Source: Pseudomonas sp. PB120 (lineage in GTDB: Bacteria > Pseudomonadota > Gammaproteobacteria > Pseudomonadales > Pseudomonadaceae). From it: a stretch of 64,000 bases of DNA. A program made the position numbers and the translations under genes. Below, in pieces: positions 7,836-16,947 of the stretch. The notes below the pieces were generated by a model. The model had not been told where the DNA came from, searched no databases, and was given only the letters and a program-made list of their open reading frames with translations. Within the stretch, counting starts at the first letter, position 1. The number at the start of each line of letters is the position of its first letter. The stretch spans positions 248,001 to 312,000 of the forward strand of contig NZ_RWIN01000051.1 of the NCBI RefSeq assembly GCF_009761815.1, read 5' to 3'.

Positions 7836-10553
7836 TCACGAGATGATGGCGACCGGCTGCGCGACGGCGGCCAGTAAACGCTTGATTTCCGGGACGCAGG
7901 AACCGCATTGCGTGCCACAGCCCAATTCTTGTTTCAAACCCTGCAAATCCAGGCCGCGCTCGATGCCGGCACAGACAGCGCTTTGGCTGACGTTCTTGCA
8001 GTTGCACAAGGTCTTGTCGCCAGATACCGAGGCGTTGCTGTTCCCCGGCGGCGTGCTCAATGGGGCGAGCAGCCAGCGCCGCAATTGTTCGTCAGCGCGG
8101 CCTTCCAGCCACAGGCTTTGTAGCCAATGCTGGGCGAGGGTTTCGCCAGCGAGGCGAATGGCAGTGATCCGTCCGTTCTCGATCCGTACCCGTTTACCGA
8201 CAGATCGCCGCGGATCGTCGTATGCCAATACCGGGCCTTCGCTAAGCCCCAGGCACTGATCGATATCGCGCAGCAGTTGCGGGTCCGGTGCCGTGGCGCT
8301 GGCAGCGCGTATCAGCAACGCGGGGCGTTCACGGCCTGCCAGGCTAAGGCTTACGTAGGAAAACGCCTCACACAGCGGACGAAGCGTCTCAAAATGCTGT
8401 TGAACATCACCTTCGATCAGCGCGAAGAGGTGCCACGGCAATTGGACTGGCTCGATGCGCACACCGCTGTGTTTCAGTTCCGGTTGTTTCGACAACGGGT
8501 CAAACGCCGGTTGGGTGATGGCGTTGACGCCGCCCTTGAGGAAACGGTCGCCCCAATGCATGGGAAGAAATGCCTGACCCGGACGCACGCTGTCGTCGCT
8601 GCCCACCGCGACAATCACGGCGCCGCGACGGCTTTTGAGGCTGACCAGATCACCCGATTGCAACCGGTGCCGGCGCAATTCATCCGGATGCAGGCTCAGC
8701 ACGGCTTCGCTGACGTGGCCGAAGAGTTGCGCGGCGGTGCCGGTGCGGCTCATGCCGTGCCACTGATCGCGCAGACGCCCGGTGATCAGGGTCAGCGGGA
8801 AGCGTGCATCACGTTGTTCCTTGGCCGCGCGATAGGGCTCTGCCACAAACTGCGCACGACCGCTGGCCGTCGGGAAAACCCCGTCCAGGTACAGTCGGGC
8901 CGTTCCTTGGTTAGCGCCCTCGGGAAAAGGCCACTGCTGCGGGCCTAGGCGATCGATCAGCGCATGACTGATTCCGGACAAGTCCAGATCACGCCCGCGC
9001 GTCAGGACTTTGTACTCATCGAACACCTGCGTCGGCGTTTCAAAGGCAAACAGGCTGGTGTGCCCGGGGCGCAGTCGTTTCTCCAGGCGCTGTGCGAAAT
9101 CGACCGTGATGGCCCAGTCAGGACGTGCTTCACCGGGTGCGACAATTGCCCGGCGGACGTGGGAAATACGCCGCTCGGAGTTGGTCACCATGCCTTCCTT
9201 CTCGCCCCAGCTGGCGGCAGGCAACAACAGGTCGGCGAATGCGGCGGTTTCCGTGGTGCGAAACGCTTCCTGCAACACCACGAACGGGCACGCTTGCAGG
9301 GCCGCGCGCACCGCGCTCTGGTCCGGCAGCGATTGCGCGGGGTTGGTGCAGGCGATCCACAAGGCCTTGATCTTGCCGCTGCGCACCTGCTCGAATAGTT
9401 CGATGGCGGTGAGCCCCGTGGTCTCGGGAAGTTGCTCAACGCCCCAGTACGCCGCCACTTCGGCGCGGTGTTGCGCATTGGCGGCTTCGCGATGGCCTGG
9501 CAGCAGGTTCGACAAACTGCCGGTTTCCCGGCCACCCATGGCATTGGGCTGACCCGTCAGCGAGAAAGGTCCTGCGCCGGGACGGCCGATTTGCCCGGTG
9601 GCCAGGTGCAGGTTGATCAGCGCACTGTTTTTCGCGCTGCCAGCGGTGGACTGGTTCAGGCCCATGCACCACAACGACAGGAAACTCGGCGAAGTGCCCA
9701 CCCATTCGGCGCACTGCTGCAATTGCTCAACGCTGATCCCGCAGAGCTGCGAAACCATCTGCGGCGTGTAATCGCGCACCAGGTTTTTCAGCGCCGGCAA
9801 GCCGTCGGTGTGCGCCCTGATGAAATCCCGGTCGACCCAGTCTTCCCACAGCAACAGGTGCAAAATCCCATGGAACAACGCGACATCGGTGCCGGGTAAA
9901 ATCGCCAGGTGCAGGTCAGCCAAATCGCAAGTGTCGGTAAGACGTGGGTCGATGACGATCACTTTCATTTGCGGCCGACGAGATTTGGCCTCCTCCAGAC
10001 GACGGAATAGCACCGGATGGGCGTAGGCCATGTTGCTGCCGACGATCATCACGCAATCGCTCATGTCCAGGTCTTCGTAACTGCACGGCGGCGCGTCGGC
10101 GCCCAGGCTGCGTTTGTAGCCAACCACCGCCGAGGACATGCACAGCCGCGAATTGCTGTCGATGTTGTTGGTGCCCACCAGCGCCCGCGCCAGTTTGTTG
10201 AAGGCGTAGTAGTCCTCGGTCAGCAATTGCCCGGAAATATAAAACGCCACGCTGTCCGGGCCGTGCTCGGCGATGGTGTCGGCGAATACGCTGGCGGCGT
10301 GATCCAGCGCGGTGTCCCACTCCGTGCGGCTGCGCGCCAGGCCTTTGCCCAGGCGCAGTTCCGGGTACAGCGCTCGCGCGGTGAGGTCGCCGGTCAGGTG
10401 CAAGGTCGACCCCTTGCTGCACAGTTTGCCGAAGTTGGCGGGGTGGGCCGGATCGCCGCTGACGCCGAGGATGCGCTCGCCGTCATGCTCGATCAGCACG
10501 CCACAGCCAACCCCGCAGTAGCAGCAGGTGGACGCGGTGATCTGGCGGTCCAT
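7836..10553 (-). CDS. nasC: Assimilatory nitrate reductase, catalytic subunit
   Basis: A 905-residue molybdopterin oxidoreductase. An N-terminal [4Fe-4S] site (C10-x2-C13-x3-C17 and a Cys in KLCSKGS) is followed by the bis-MGD domains (SRLCMSSAVVGYKRSLGADAPP; LSLWCMGLNQS) and a C-terminal molydopterin-binding domain. A BFD-like [2Fe-2S] tail (CNCKNVSQSAVC...GCGTQCGSC) is typical of NasA/NasC enzymes. It reduces nitrate to nitrite in the cytoplasm for assimilation. Its ATG at 10553 abuts the nirD stop, so it belongs to the nirB-nirD-nasC-cobA operon. No signal peptide is seen. Confidence 0.96.
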   Translation of the reverse strand: MDRQITASTCCYCGVGCGVLIEHDGERILGVSGDPAHPANFGKLCSKGSTLHLTGDLTARALYPELRLGKGLARSRTEWDTALDHAASVFADTIAEHGPDSVAFYISGQLLTEDYYAFNKLARALVGTNNIDSNSRLCMSSAVVGYKRSLGADAPPCSYEDLDMSDCVMIVGSNMAYAHPVLFRRLEEAKSRRPQMKVIVIDPRLTDTCDLADLHLAILPGTDVALFHGILHLLLWEDWVDRDFIRAHTDGLPALKNLVRDYTPQMVSQLCGISVEQLQQCAEWVGTSPSFLSLWCMGLNQSTAGSAKNSALINLHLATGQIGRPGAGPFSLTGQPNAMGGRETGSLSNLLPGHREAANAQHRAEVAAYWGVEQLPETTGLTAIELFEQVRSGKIKALWIACTNPAQSLPDQSAVRAALQACPFVVLQEAFRTTETAAFADLLLPAASWGEKEGMVTNSERRISHVRRAIVAPGEARPDWAITVDFAQRLEKRLRPGHTSLFAFETPTQVFDEYKVLTRGRDLDLSGISHALIDRLGPQQWPFPEGANQGTARLYLDGVFPTASGRAQFVAEPYRAAKEQRDARFPLTLITGRLRDQWHGMSRTGTAAQLFGHVSEAVLSLHPDELRRHRLQSGDLVSLKSRRGAVIVAVGSDDSVRPGQAFLPMHWGDRFLKGGVNAITQPAFDPLSKQPELKHSGVRIEPVQLPWHLFALIEGDVQQHFETLRPLCEAFSYVSLSLAGRERPALLIRAASATAPDPQLLRDIDQCLGLSEGPVLAYDDPRRSVGKRVRIENGRITAIRLAGETLAQHWLQSLWLEGRADEQLRRWLLAPLSTPPGNSNASVSGDKTLCNCKNVSQSAVCAGIERGLDLQGLKQELGCGTQCGSCVPEIKRLLAAVAQPVAIIS

Positions 10554-10870
10554 CAGCCTGCGTCCCGCAGCGCCAGCAACACCCGGCCGTTCTCGACCCG
10601 CGCCGCATGGTGGTGGGCGCAGCCGATGTCCGGGGCCTGGGCTTCCCCGGACGCCAGGTCGATCTGCCAGTTGTGCAGCGGGCAGGCCACGCGCTTGCCA
10701 TAGATCAAGCCTTGGGACAGCGGGCCGCCCTTGTGCGGGCAGCGGTCATCGAGGGCGAAAACCTCATCGTCGCTTGTACGAAAAATCGCGATGTCACCTT
10801 TCGGGCCGGCGATGATCCGCGAGCCGAGGGTGTTGATCTCTTCCAGTGCGCAGATATCCAGCCAGTTCAT
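10553..10870 (-). CDS. nirD: Nitrite reductase (NADH) small subunit
   Basis: A 105-residue Rieske-like protein with CPHKGGPLS and CPLHNWQIDL in the usual positions. NirD pairs with NirB to reduce nitrite to ammonium in the cytoplasm. The ATG at 10870 overlaps the nirB stop as ATGA, which indicates translational coupling. Upstream in-frame codons lie inside nirB and are rejected as the start. Confidence 0.95.
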   Translation of the reverse strand: MNWLDICALEEINTLGSRIIAGPKGDIAIFRTSDDEVFALDDRCPHKGGPLSQGLIYGKRVACPLHNWQIDLASGEAQAPDIGCAHHHAARVENGRVLLALRDAG

Positions 10871-13320
10871 GCCAGCACCTCCAGGTTCTTCACGGGAATG
10901 ACATCGAATTCTTTCTTCAACAACGGTTGTTCCAGGCGCTCCTTCCACGGGTCCTGTTCGAACGACAGGGAGAACTGCAGGCGATCATTGAGTGCCTTGC
11001 GCCGCTCCGGGTCTTCCAGCACGGCTTTCTTGATGTGTTCCATACCGACCCGTTGCAGGTAATGCACGGTGCGTTCGAGGTAGAAGGCTTCTTCGCGATA
11101 GAGCTGCAGGAATGCGCCGTTGTATTCGCGCACTTCATCAGCGGTTTTCAGCTTGACGAAGAACTCGGCGACCTCGGTTTTGATCCCGCCGTTGCCGCCG
11201 ATGTACATCTCCCAACCGGAATCCACACCGATGATTCCCACGTCCTTGATCCCCGCTTCCGAGCAGTTGCGTGGGCATCCGGAGACGGCCAGTTTCACTT
11301 TGTGCGGCGACCACATGTTGAACAGGTCGTGCTCCAGTTCGATGCCCAGTTGCGTCGAGTTCTGGGTACCGAAGCGGCAGAACTCGCTGCCGACGCAGGT
11401 TTTCACGGTGCGGATGGATTTGCCGTAGGCGTGGCCGGACGGCATGTCCAGGTCTTTCCAGACGCCCGGCAAATCCTGTTTGCGGATGCCCAGCAAGTCG
11501 ATGCGCTGGCCGCCGGTCACCTTGACCATCGGCACGTTGTACTTGTCGGCCACGTCGGCAATCCGGCGCAATTCCGACGGATTGGTCACGCCGCCCCACA
11601 TCCGCGGCACGACCGAATAAGTGCCGTCTTTCTGGATATTGGCGTGGGCGCGTTCGTTGATCAGGCGCGATTGCGGATCGTCCTTGGCTTCGCCGGGCCA
11701 GGTGGAAATCAGGTAGTAATTGAGTGCAGGACGGCAGGTGGCGCAGCCATTGGGTGTGCGCCAGTTGAGGTAACTCATGGTGCCGGCGATGGTCAGCAGG
11801 TGCTGCTCACGGATGGCCTGGCGGATTTGCCCGTGGTTGAGGTCGCTGCAGCCGCAGATGGCTTTTTCGCTTTTCGGTTTGACGTCTGCCGCGCCGCCCA
11901 CGGTGTTGATCAGGATTTGCTCGACCAGACCGGCGCAGGAGCCACAGGAACTGGCGGCCTTGGTGTGTTTCTTGACGTCGTCGACGCTGAACAGCCCGTG
12001 TTCCTGAATCGCCTTGACGATGGTGCCTTTGCACACGCCGTTGCAGCCGCAGACTTCGGCGTTGTCGGCCATGCTCATGGCTTTGTCCTGGCCCTGATGT
12101 CCTACGTCGCCGAGTGCGTTTTCCCCGAACATCAAGTGATCGCGGATCTCGCCAATGGCGTGATTCTCACGGATCTGCCGGAAATACCAGCCACCGTCCG
12201 CCGTATCGCCGTACAGACAGGCGCCGACCAGCACGTCATCCTTGATCACCAGTTTTTTGTAGACCCCGCCGATAGGGTCGGAAAGGGTGATGGTTTCGGT
12301 GCCTTCGCCGCCCATGAAGTCGCCGGCGGAGAACAGGTCGATGCCAGTGACTTTCAATTTGGTCGACGTCACCGAACCTTTGTAGGTGGCGAAGCCCAGT
12401 TGGGCGAGGTGATTGGCGCAGACCTTGGCCTGTTCGAACAGCGGCGCGACCAGGCCGTAGGCGATGCCACGGTGGCTGGCGCATTCGCCGATGGCGTAGA
12501 TTTTTGGGTCGTAGGTTTGCATCGTGTCGTTGACCAGAATCCCGCGGTTGCACGGAATGCCGGACTTTTCCGCCAGCTCGGTGTTCGGCCGGATGCCGGC
12601 GGCCATCACCACCAGGTCGGCGGGGATGATGTCGCCGTTCTTGAATTGCACTGAGCCGACCCGGCCATTGCCGGCATCGTGCAGCGCCTGAGTCTGCTCG
12701 CTCAGGCGAAAATGCAGGCCACGACCTTCAAGGGCGGTTTGCAGCAACTGGCCGCTGGTCTTGTCCAGTTGCCGTTCCAGCAACCACTCGCCGATGTGCA
12801 CCACGGTGACGTGCATGCCGCGCAGCATCAGGCCGTTCGCCGCTTCCAGGCCGAGCAGGCCGCCGCCGATGACCACCGCGTGTTTGTGGGTCTTCGCGGT
12901 GTTGATCATGGCCTGGGTGTCGGCGATGTCGCGGTAGCCGATCACGCCCTGCAAGGTGTTGCCGGGGATCGGCAGAATGAATGGGGTCGAGCCAGTCGCG
13001 ATCAGCAGGCGATCGTACTCGGCCTCGGTGCCGTCTTCGGCGATGACCCGGCGCTTGATCCGGTCGATCTCCACCACTTTGCGGTTGAGCAACAGCTTGA
13101 TGTTGTTGTCCAGGTACCAGTCCAGGTCGTTGAGCACGATCTCTTCGAAGGTCTGTTCACCGGCCAGCACCGGCGACAGCAGGATGCGGTTGTAATTGGT
13201 ATGGGGTTCGGCGCCGAAGACCGTGATGTCGTACAGCTCATTGCTCAGTTTGAGCAGTTCTTCCAGGGTACGGACCCCGGCCATGCCGTTGCCGATCATC
13301 ACCAGTTTGAGTTTTTTCAT
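10867..13320 (-). CDS. nirB: Nitrite reductase (NADH) large subunit
   Basis: 817 residues. An N-terminal FAD/NAD(P)H module (IGNGMAGVRTLEELL; VIGGGLLGLEAANGL) is followed by BFD-like [2Fe-2S] segments (CGCNGVCKGTIV; SCGSCAGLV) and the siroheme/[4Fe-4S] sulfite-nitrite reductase half with CVGSEFCRFG and SGCPRNCSEAG. It carries six-electron reduction of nitrite to ammonium with NADH. It is the first gene of the operon. It is preceded by a sigma-54-like promoter and a terminator leader, so expression probably depends on NtrC/RpoN and NasT. Siroheme is provided by cobA in the same operon. Confidence 0.97.
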   Translation of the reverse strand: MKKLKLVMIGNGMAGVRTLEELLKLSNELYDITVFGAEPHTNYNRILLSPVLAGEQTFEEIVLNDLDWYLDNNIKLLLNRKVVEIDRIKRRVIAEDGTEAEYDRLLIATGSTPFILPIPGNTLQGVIGYRDIADTQAMINTAKTHKHAVVIGGGLLGLEAANGLMLRGMHVTVVHIGEWLLERQLDKTSGQLLQTALEGRGLHFRLSEQTQALHDAGNGRVGSVQFKNGDIIPADLVVMAAGIRPNTELAEKSGIPCNRGILVNDTMQTYDPKIYAIGECASHRGIAYGLVAPLFEQAKVCANHLAQLGFATYKGSVTSTKLKVTGIDLFSAGDFMGGEGTETITLSDPIGGVYKKLVIKDDVLVGACLYGDTADGGWYFRQIRENHAIGEIRDHLMFGENALGDVGHQGQDKAMSMADNAEVCGCNGVCKGTIVKAIQEHGLFSVDDVKKHTKAASSCGSCAGLVEQILINTVGGAADVKPKSEKAICGCSDLNHGQIRQAIREQHLLTIAGTMSYLNWRTPNGCATCRPALNYYLISTWPGEAKDDPQSRLINERAHANIQKDGTYSVVPRMWGGVTNPSELRRIADVADKYNVPMVKVTGGQRIDLLGIRKQDLPGVWKDLDMPSGHAYGKSIRTVKTCVGSEFCRFGTQNSTQLGIELEHDLFNMWSPHKVKLAVSGCPRNCSEAGIKDVGIIGVDSGWEMYIGGNGGIKTEVAEFFVKLKTADEVREYNGAFLQLYREEAFYLERTVHYLQRVGMEHIKKAVLEDPERRKALNDRLQFSLSFEQDPWKERLEQPLLKKEFDVIPVKNLEVLA

Positions 13321-13390
13321 CAGGTTCTCCGGGAGCTTGGACCCGCCTCATCAGGGCGTTCAGGTCGTGCTCGACAAATTTTGCGCAAAC

Positions 13391-13430
13391 AAAAAAAGGC
13401 GTCCCGCTAGTTGCCTAGCGAGGACGCCTT
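13391..13430 (-). terminator. Attenuator terminator ahead of nirB
   Basis: Minus strand AAGGCGTCC...GGGACGCCTT with an inner CGCTAG/CTAGCG stem and seven T. It lies about 70 bases before the nirB ATG. Its 5' arm is part of the third hexaloop hairpin, so the two structures exclude each other. Confidence 0.88.
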
Positions 13431-13477
13431 TGTCCTTGTCCCGTTCTCTCGGGAAGCTCGCCCTTCGTCGTTGAAGG
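13391..13477 (-). promoter_or_regulatory. nirB leader: three hexaloop hairpins plus attenuator
   Basis: On the minus strand the leader folds, in order, as CCUUC-AACGAC-GAAGG (13462-13477), CCCG-AGAGAA-CGGG (13440-13453) and GGAC-AAAGGC-GUCC (13422-13435). The last shares its 3' part with a terminator hairpin and U-run. All three six-base loops have A at position 1 and G at position 4, the pattern known for RNA targets of ANTAR antiterminators. NasT, encoded 3.5 kb upstream on the same strand, is the obvious ligand. The hairpins were read by eye. Confidence 0.85.
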
Positions 13478-13506
13478 CCGGGCTTTATGTGTGGTGGAAG
13501 AGGTAA

Positions 13507-13522
13507 TGCAGTGGTTGTGCCA
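13507..13522 (-). promoter_or_regulatory. Sigma-54 promoter for the nirB operon
   Basis: Minus strand TGGCAC-N5-CTGCA, a near match to TGGCAC-N5-TTGCA with GG and GC at the required spacing. The expected start of transcription is near 13496, just upstream of the hexaloop hairpins. It fits NtrC/RpoN control of nitrogen assimilation. Confidence 0.8.
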
Positions 13523-13631
13523 AGTTGCTGCAATCAAGGTTTTACTGGGGGACTGAGCAGGTGCTCAGAGTTTGATTCGGTTTTCCTGCACCGATTCGAG
13601 GCGGGTCGCCCGGTCCTGGGGCGCAGTAAAC

Positions 13632-13725
13632 CTGTGGCGAGGGAGCTTGCTCCCGTTCGAGCGCGTAGCGGTCGCCTTTCCGGGGTCTGCTTCGCAGACC
13701 AGCGGGAGCAAGCTCCCTCGCCACG
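13632..13725. repeat. REPIN, GTGGCGAGGGAGC type
   Basis: Inverted REP copies (GTGGCGAGGGAGCTTGCTCCC and its complement) flank about 50 bases between the 3' end of the kinase gene and the nirB promoter region. Confidence 0.85.
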
Positions 13726-13741
13726 GTGTTTGGTGATCAAT

Positions 13742-15415
13742 TCAGGATGAGTGAAACACGAAAAACAGCAGCACCAGATTCACCAGCAACGACACCAACG
13801 CCATTGTTCGCCAAACCTTCAGCGGCTCGCGTTCCAGCAACGGCCTGGGCCGCACGCTCAAACTTCGGCGCTCGCCCTGTTCCAGCAACAGCAACCATTC
13901 TTCCGCGGTTTCGAAACGCTGATCGGGGTCCACCATCACCGCTCGTTCCAGACTTTGCGCGAGCCATTCCGGCACGTCGGGCCGGTAGCGACTGGCGCTG
14001 ACCGGCACGCCAAACCGTGGCCGCTGAAAGGCTTCGATTTCGCCGTAGGGGTAATGCCCGGAGAGCAGGAAATACAAGGTGACGCCGACCGCATACAAAT
14101 CCTGTTGTGGTGTTGGCGCATCGCCGCGAAACATTTCCGGGGCGATGAAACTCGGTGTGCCCGGTACGTCAGAGGGCAGGTCTTCAGACAGACCATGGCA
14201 GTACGCGAGGCCGAAATCCAGCAGTCGTAGCTCACCGTCGTCCCCCAGCAGCAGGTTCTCCGGTTTGATGTCGCGATGCAGAATCTGCCGTCGATGCAGC
14301 ATGCCGACCGCCCGCAGCAGGCGCTCGGCCAGATCCCGCCAGTGCGCCAGCGGCAGCGGCCCGGCGCTGGCGTAAACGTGCGCCAGGGTCGAACCGGAAT
14401 ATTCGCGCATCACGTAGTACAAATGCTGACGCTGACTGGCGGCATGGACTTCAGGAAAATGCCGACCGGCCACTCGCTTGAGAAACCATTCTTCCGAGAG
14501 CAATGCTTGCCCGGCCCGGTGATCGTCGCGCAGCGCCGTGGGCAAGGTTTTCAGCAACCAGGGTTGTTGTTGCGCATCGCGCACCTGATAGAGCAGCGAT
14601 TGCTGGCTTTGCGCGAGTATTCCTTCGACTTGCCAACCCTCGAACACCTGGCCCGGTTTCAGCGCCGGTGGCAGCGGCCATTGCTGCAGGTGAATCAATG
14701 CATCGCCGATGCTGGTTTCACCGAGGGCGTCGACCCGCACCAGCAGGGCGCTGGCATTGTCCTGACTGCCGGCCAGATGCGCGGCGCTCACCAGGGTTTG
14801 CGCGGCGCTGTGCAGATCCGGTTGATCGCGCAGGATCGCCGCGATGGCCGTGTCGCCCAAAACGGCCCAAATCCCATCGCTGAGCAGCACAAAGCTCTCA
14901 TCGAGGCGCAATTCGCCGTCGAGAAAATCCAGGACCAGGTGCTGATCCAGTCCGAGTGCGCGCTTGAGCACGTGCTGCATGCCCGGCTGGTCCCAGACGT
15001 GATCCTCGCTGACCCTTTGCAACTGCCCGGCGTGCCAGCGATACACCCGGCAATCGCCGACATGGGCCAGGGTGAAACGCCTGCCGCGCAGCACCAGCGC
15101 ACTGACGGTGGTGAGCAATGGTTGCCCGCCACCATTGGCCCGCAACCAACGGTTCTGCGCCAGCAACAGTCGGTCCAGTGCCTGCGCCACGCCCCAGGTT
15201 TGCGGCGTGGCGTAGTAGTCCAGTGCCAGGGCCTGCAAGGTCGAGCGCGCGGCGAGTCCGCCGTCCGCGCATTGACTGACACCGTCGGCGATGGCGAACA
15301 GGTAACCCTTGCTCGCCGCCAACGCCGGGGCCGGGGTGACCAGGCGCAGGGCGTCCTGGTTTTCCTCGCGGGGGCCGGTGGCGCTGGCTTCGGCGAAACT
15401 CAGTTGCAGGCTCAT
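13742..15415 (-). CDS. Bifunctional PP2C-type phosphatase / Ser-Thr protein kinase
   Basis: A 557-residue fusion. Residues 1-240 are a PP2C-like phosphatase (ENQDA; FAIADGVS; HVGDCRVYR; LLSDGIW). Residues about 265-520 are a Hanks-type kinase with LHRDIKPENLLL near 378 and LDFGLAYC followed by PGTPSFIAPEMF. One C-terminal membrane helix (about 533-553) anchors it, so the catalytic parts face the cytoplasm. It lies 7 bases after nasA and is probably in its operon, as in P. aeruginosa. Its targets are unknown; a link to nitrate uptake is inference from position. Confidence 0.93.
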   Translation of the reverse strand: MSLQLSFAEASATGPREENQDALRLVTPAPALAASKGYLFAIADGVSQCADGGLAARSTLQALALDYYATPQTWGVAQALDRLLLAQNRWLRANGGGQPLLTTVSALVLRGRRFTLAHVGDCRVYRWHAGQLQRVSEDHVWDQPGMQHVLKRALGLDQHLVLDFLDGELRLDESFVLLSDGIWAVLGDTAIAAILRDQPDLHSAAQTLVSAAHLAGSQDNASALLVRVDALGETSIGDALIHLQQWPLPPALKPGQVFEGWQVEGILAQSQQSLLYQVRDAQQQPWLLKTLPTALRDDHRAGQALLSEEWFLKRVAGRHFPEVHAASQRQHLYYVMREYSGSTLAHVYASAGPLPLAHWRDLAERLLRAVGMLHRRQILHRDIKPENLLLGDDGELRLLDFGLAYCHGLSEDLPSDVPGTPSFIAPEMFRGDAPTPQQDLYAVGVTLYFLLSGHYPYGEIEAFQRPRFGVPVSASRYRPDVPEWLAQSLERAVMVDPDQRFETAEEWLLLLEQGERRSLSVRPRPLLEREPLKVWRTMALVSLLVNLVLLFFVFHSS

Positions 15416-15422
15416 CGGGAAG

Positions 15423-16634
15423 TCAGACCCGGGCAGCGGTCACGGCCGCCGAGCCCCACGTGGTTCTCCAGCGACGTTTCACCCCATGCAGTCCGAACCA
15501 GGCAAGCACGCCGAGGCTGGCGAACAACCACAAAGCCAGTTGATAGCTGCCGGTGCTTTGCTTGATGGCCCCCATGCCGGCGGCCAGGGCAAAACCACCG
15601 ATGCCGCCGGCCATGCCGATCAAACCGGTCATCACACCGATCTCGCGCCGAAAACGCTGCGGGACCAACTGGAAAACCGCACCATTGCCTGCCCCCAGAC
15701 CGAGCATGGTGCAGACGAAAAGGGCCAGTGCTGCGTAGGAACTTGGCAGGTTGAACCCTACGGCGGCGATGCAAATCGCCGCCACGGTGTACATACCGAG
15801 CAAGGTGCGAATGCCTCCAAAACGGTCGGCCAGCGCACCGCCCAAGGGACGCATCAGGCTGCCACCGAACACGCAGGCCGCCGTGTAGTAGCCGGCGGTC
15901 ACCGGGCTCAGGCCATATTGATCGTTGAAGTAGCCGGGCAGGGCGCTGGCCAGGCCGATGAAACCGCCGAAGGTCACGCTGTAGAAAAACATGAACCACC
16001 AGCTGTCACGGTCGCCCAAGGCTTTGAAATAGTCGGCCACGGATTTGGCTTTCGGCCGTTCCGGAGCGTTTTTGGCCAGCCAGGCGAAGACGATCAGGGT
16101 CAGGATCAGCGGAATAAGCGCGAAACCGAACACGTTGCTCCAGCCGAATGCGGCGGCCAATACCGGCGCTATCAATGCCGCCAGCACAGTGCCCGAGTTG
16201 CCGGCACCCGCGATGCCCATGGCTTTGCCCTGATGCTGCGGGGGGTACCATTGCGAGGCCAGCGGCAGGGCGACGGCGAATGAAGCGCCGGCCATGCCGA
16301 GGAACAGGCCCAGCAGCAGCGCTTGTTCATAGCTGTGAATGCCGAGTTTCCAGGCGCCGAACAGGGCGCAGATGACGATCACCTGGCCGATCAGCCCGGC
16401 GGTCTTTGGCGAGAGACGATCCGCCAGCATGCCCATGATGAAGCGCAGCACGGCGCCGGCCAGGATCGGCGTCGCCACCACCAGTCCGCGTTGCTGGGTG
16501 GTCAGGTGCAGGTCGGCGGCGATTTGCACCGCCAACGGGCCGAGCAGGTACCAGACCATGAAGCTCAGGTCGAAGTAGAGGAAGGCCGCGAACAATGTCG
16601 GGGTATGGCCGGATTTCCAGAAGCTTGAATTCAT
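15423..16634 (-). CDS. nasA: Nitrate/nitrite MFS transporter
   Basis: A 403-residue major-facilitator protein of the NarK/NasA type with 12 predicted helices. It carries the nitrate-signature-like stretches GMAGASFAVALPLASQWYPP and GIAGAGNSGTVLAALIAP. It imports nitrate for assimilation. The ATG at 16634 has GAGGTG before it. Upstream lies its own sigma-54-like promoter and attenuator leader, so it is controlled in parallel with nirB. Confidence 0.93.
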   Translation of the reverse strand: MNSSFWKSGHTPTLFAAFLYFDLSFMVWYLLGPLAVQIAADLHLTTQQRGLVVATPILAGAVLRFIMGMLADRLSPKTAGLIGQVIVICALFGAWKLGIHSYEQALLLGLFLGMAGASFAVALPLASQWYPPQHQGKAMGIAGAGNSGTVLAALIAPVLAAAFGWSNVFGFALIPLILTLIVFAWLAKNAPERPKAKSVADYFKALGDRDSWWFMFFYSVTFGGFIGLASALPGYFNDQYGLSPVTAGYYTAACVFGGSLMRPLGGALADRFGGIRTLLGMYTVAAICIAAVGFNLPSSYAALALFVCTMLGLGAGNGAVFQLVPQRFRREIGVMTGLIGMAGGIGGFALAAGMGAIKQSTGSYQLALWLFASLGVLAWFGLHGVKRRWRTTWGSAAVTAARV

Positions 16635-16734
16635 CGCGCACCTCAGCGGTTAGTCGTCTCGAGAAGGAGTCATCAGCTAGCGGGTGGGGCGCCGCAACGG
16701 CCGCACCACCGGCCCCGGGCTGTGGGGCCAAAAC

Positions 16735-16784
16735 AAAAAAACGCCGCCACCCGATCCGCCATGGGCGAATGAGGTGAGCGACGT
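16735..16784 (-). terminator. Attenuator terminator ahead of nasA
   Basis: Minus strand ACGTCGCTCACC pairs with GGGTGGCGGCGT (one bulged U), with seven T ending the stem. It is exclusive with the second hexaloop hairpin. Confidence 0.82.
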
Positions 16785-16818
16785 CTTTGTCGTAGGTGGG
16801 GCAACCGCCGTTGGTTAC
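16735..16818 (-). promoter_or_regulatory. nasA leader: two hexaloop hairpins plus attenuator
   Basis: Minus strand: first hairpin GUAACC-AACGGC-GGUUGC (16801-16818), 8 bases later CGAC-AAAGAC-GUCG (16779-16792). The second overlaps the 5' arm of a terminator (16735-16784) that ends in seven U. Both loops keep A1 and G4. This is the canonical two-hairpin ANTAR target plus terminator, about 100 bases before the nasA ATG. Confidence 0.85.
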
Positions 16819-16833
16819 CTGTAGTGATTGCTT

Positions 16834-16849
16834 AGCGAGATCTGTGCCA
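16834..16849 (-). promoter_or_regulatory. Sigma-54 promoter for nasA
   Basis: Minus strand TGGCAC-N5-TCGCT keeps GG and GC at sigma-54 spacing. The predicted start falls about five bases before the first hexaloop hairpin. Confidence 0.7.
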
Positions 16850-16873
16850 ACAGTCGAAGACCGAGGTGTGGCC

Positions 16874-16940
16874 ATTCGCGGGCAAGCCTTGCTCCTACAG
16901 AGGCGGCGCCATCCTGTAGGAGCAAGGCTTGCCCGCGAAG
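16874..16940. repeat. REPIN, GCGGGCAAGCCTTGCTCC type
   Basis: Two inverted REP copies of a third subfamily (TTCGCGGGCAAGCCTTGCTCC and complement) separated by about 15 bases, between nasT and the nasA promoter. Confidence 0.85.
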
Positions 16941-16947
16941 GCGTTCG

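Noticed and set aside
10846..12654. A 602-residue plus-strand frame opposite nirB
   Set aside because: It mirrors the third-position GC bias of nirB and has no recognisable motifs or ribosome site. The same holds for the long opposite frames over rlmKL, xdhB, smc and the pvdL region.
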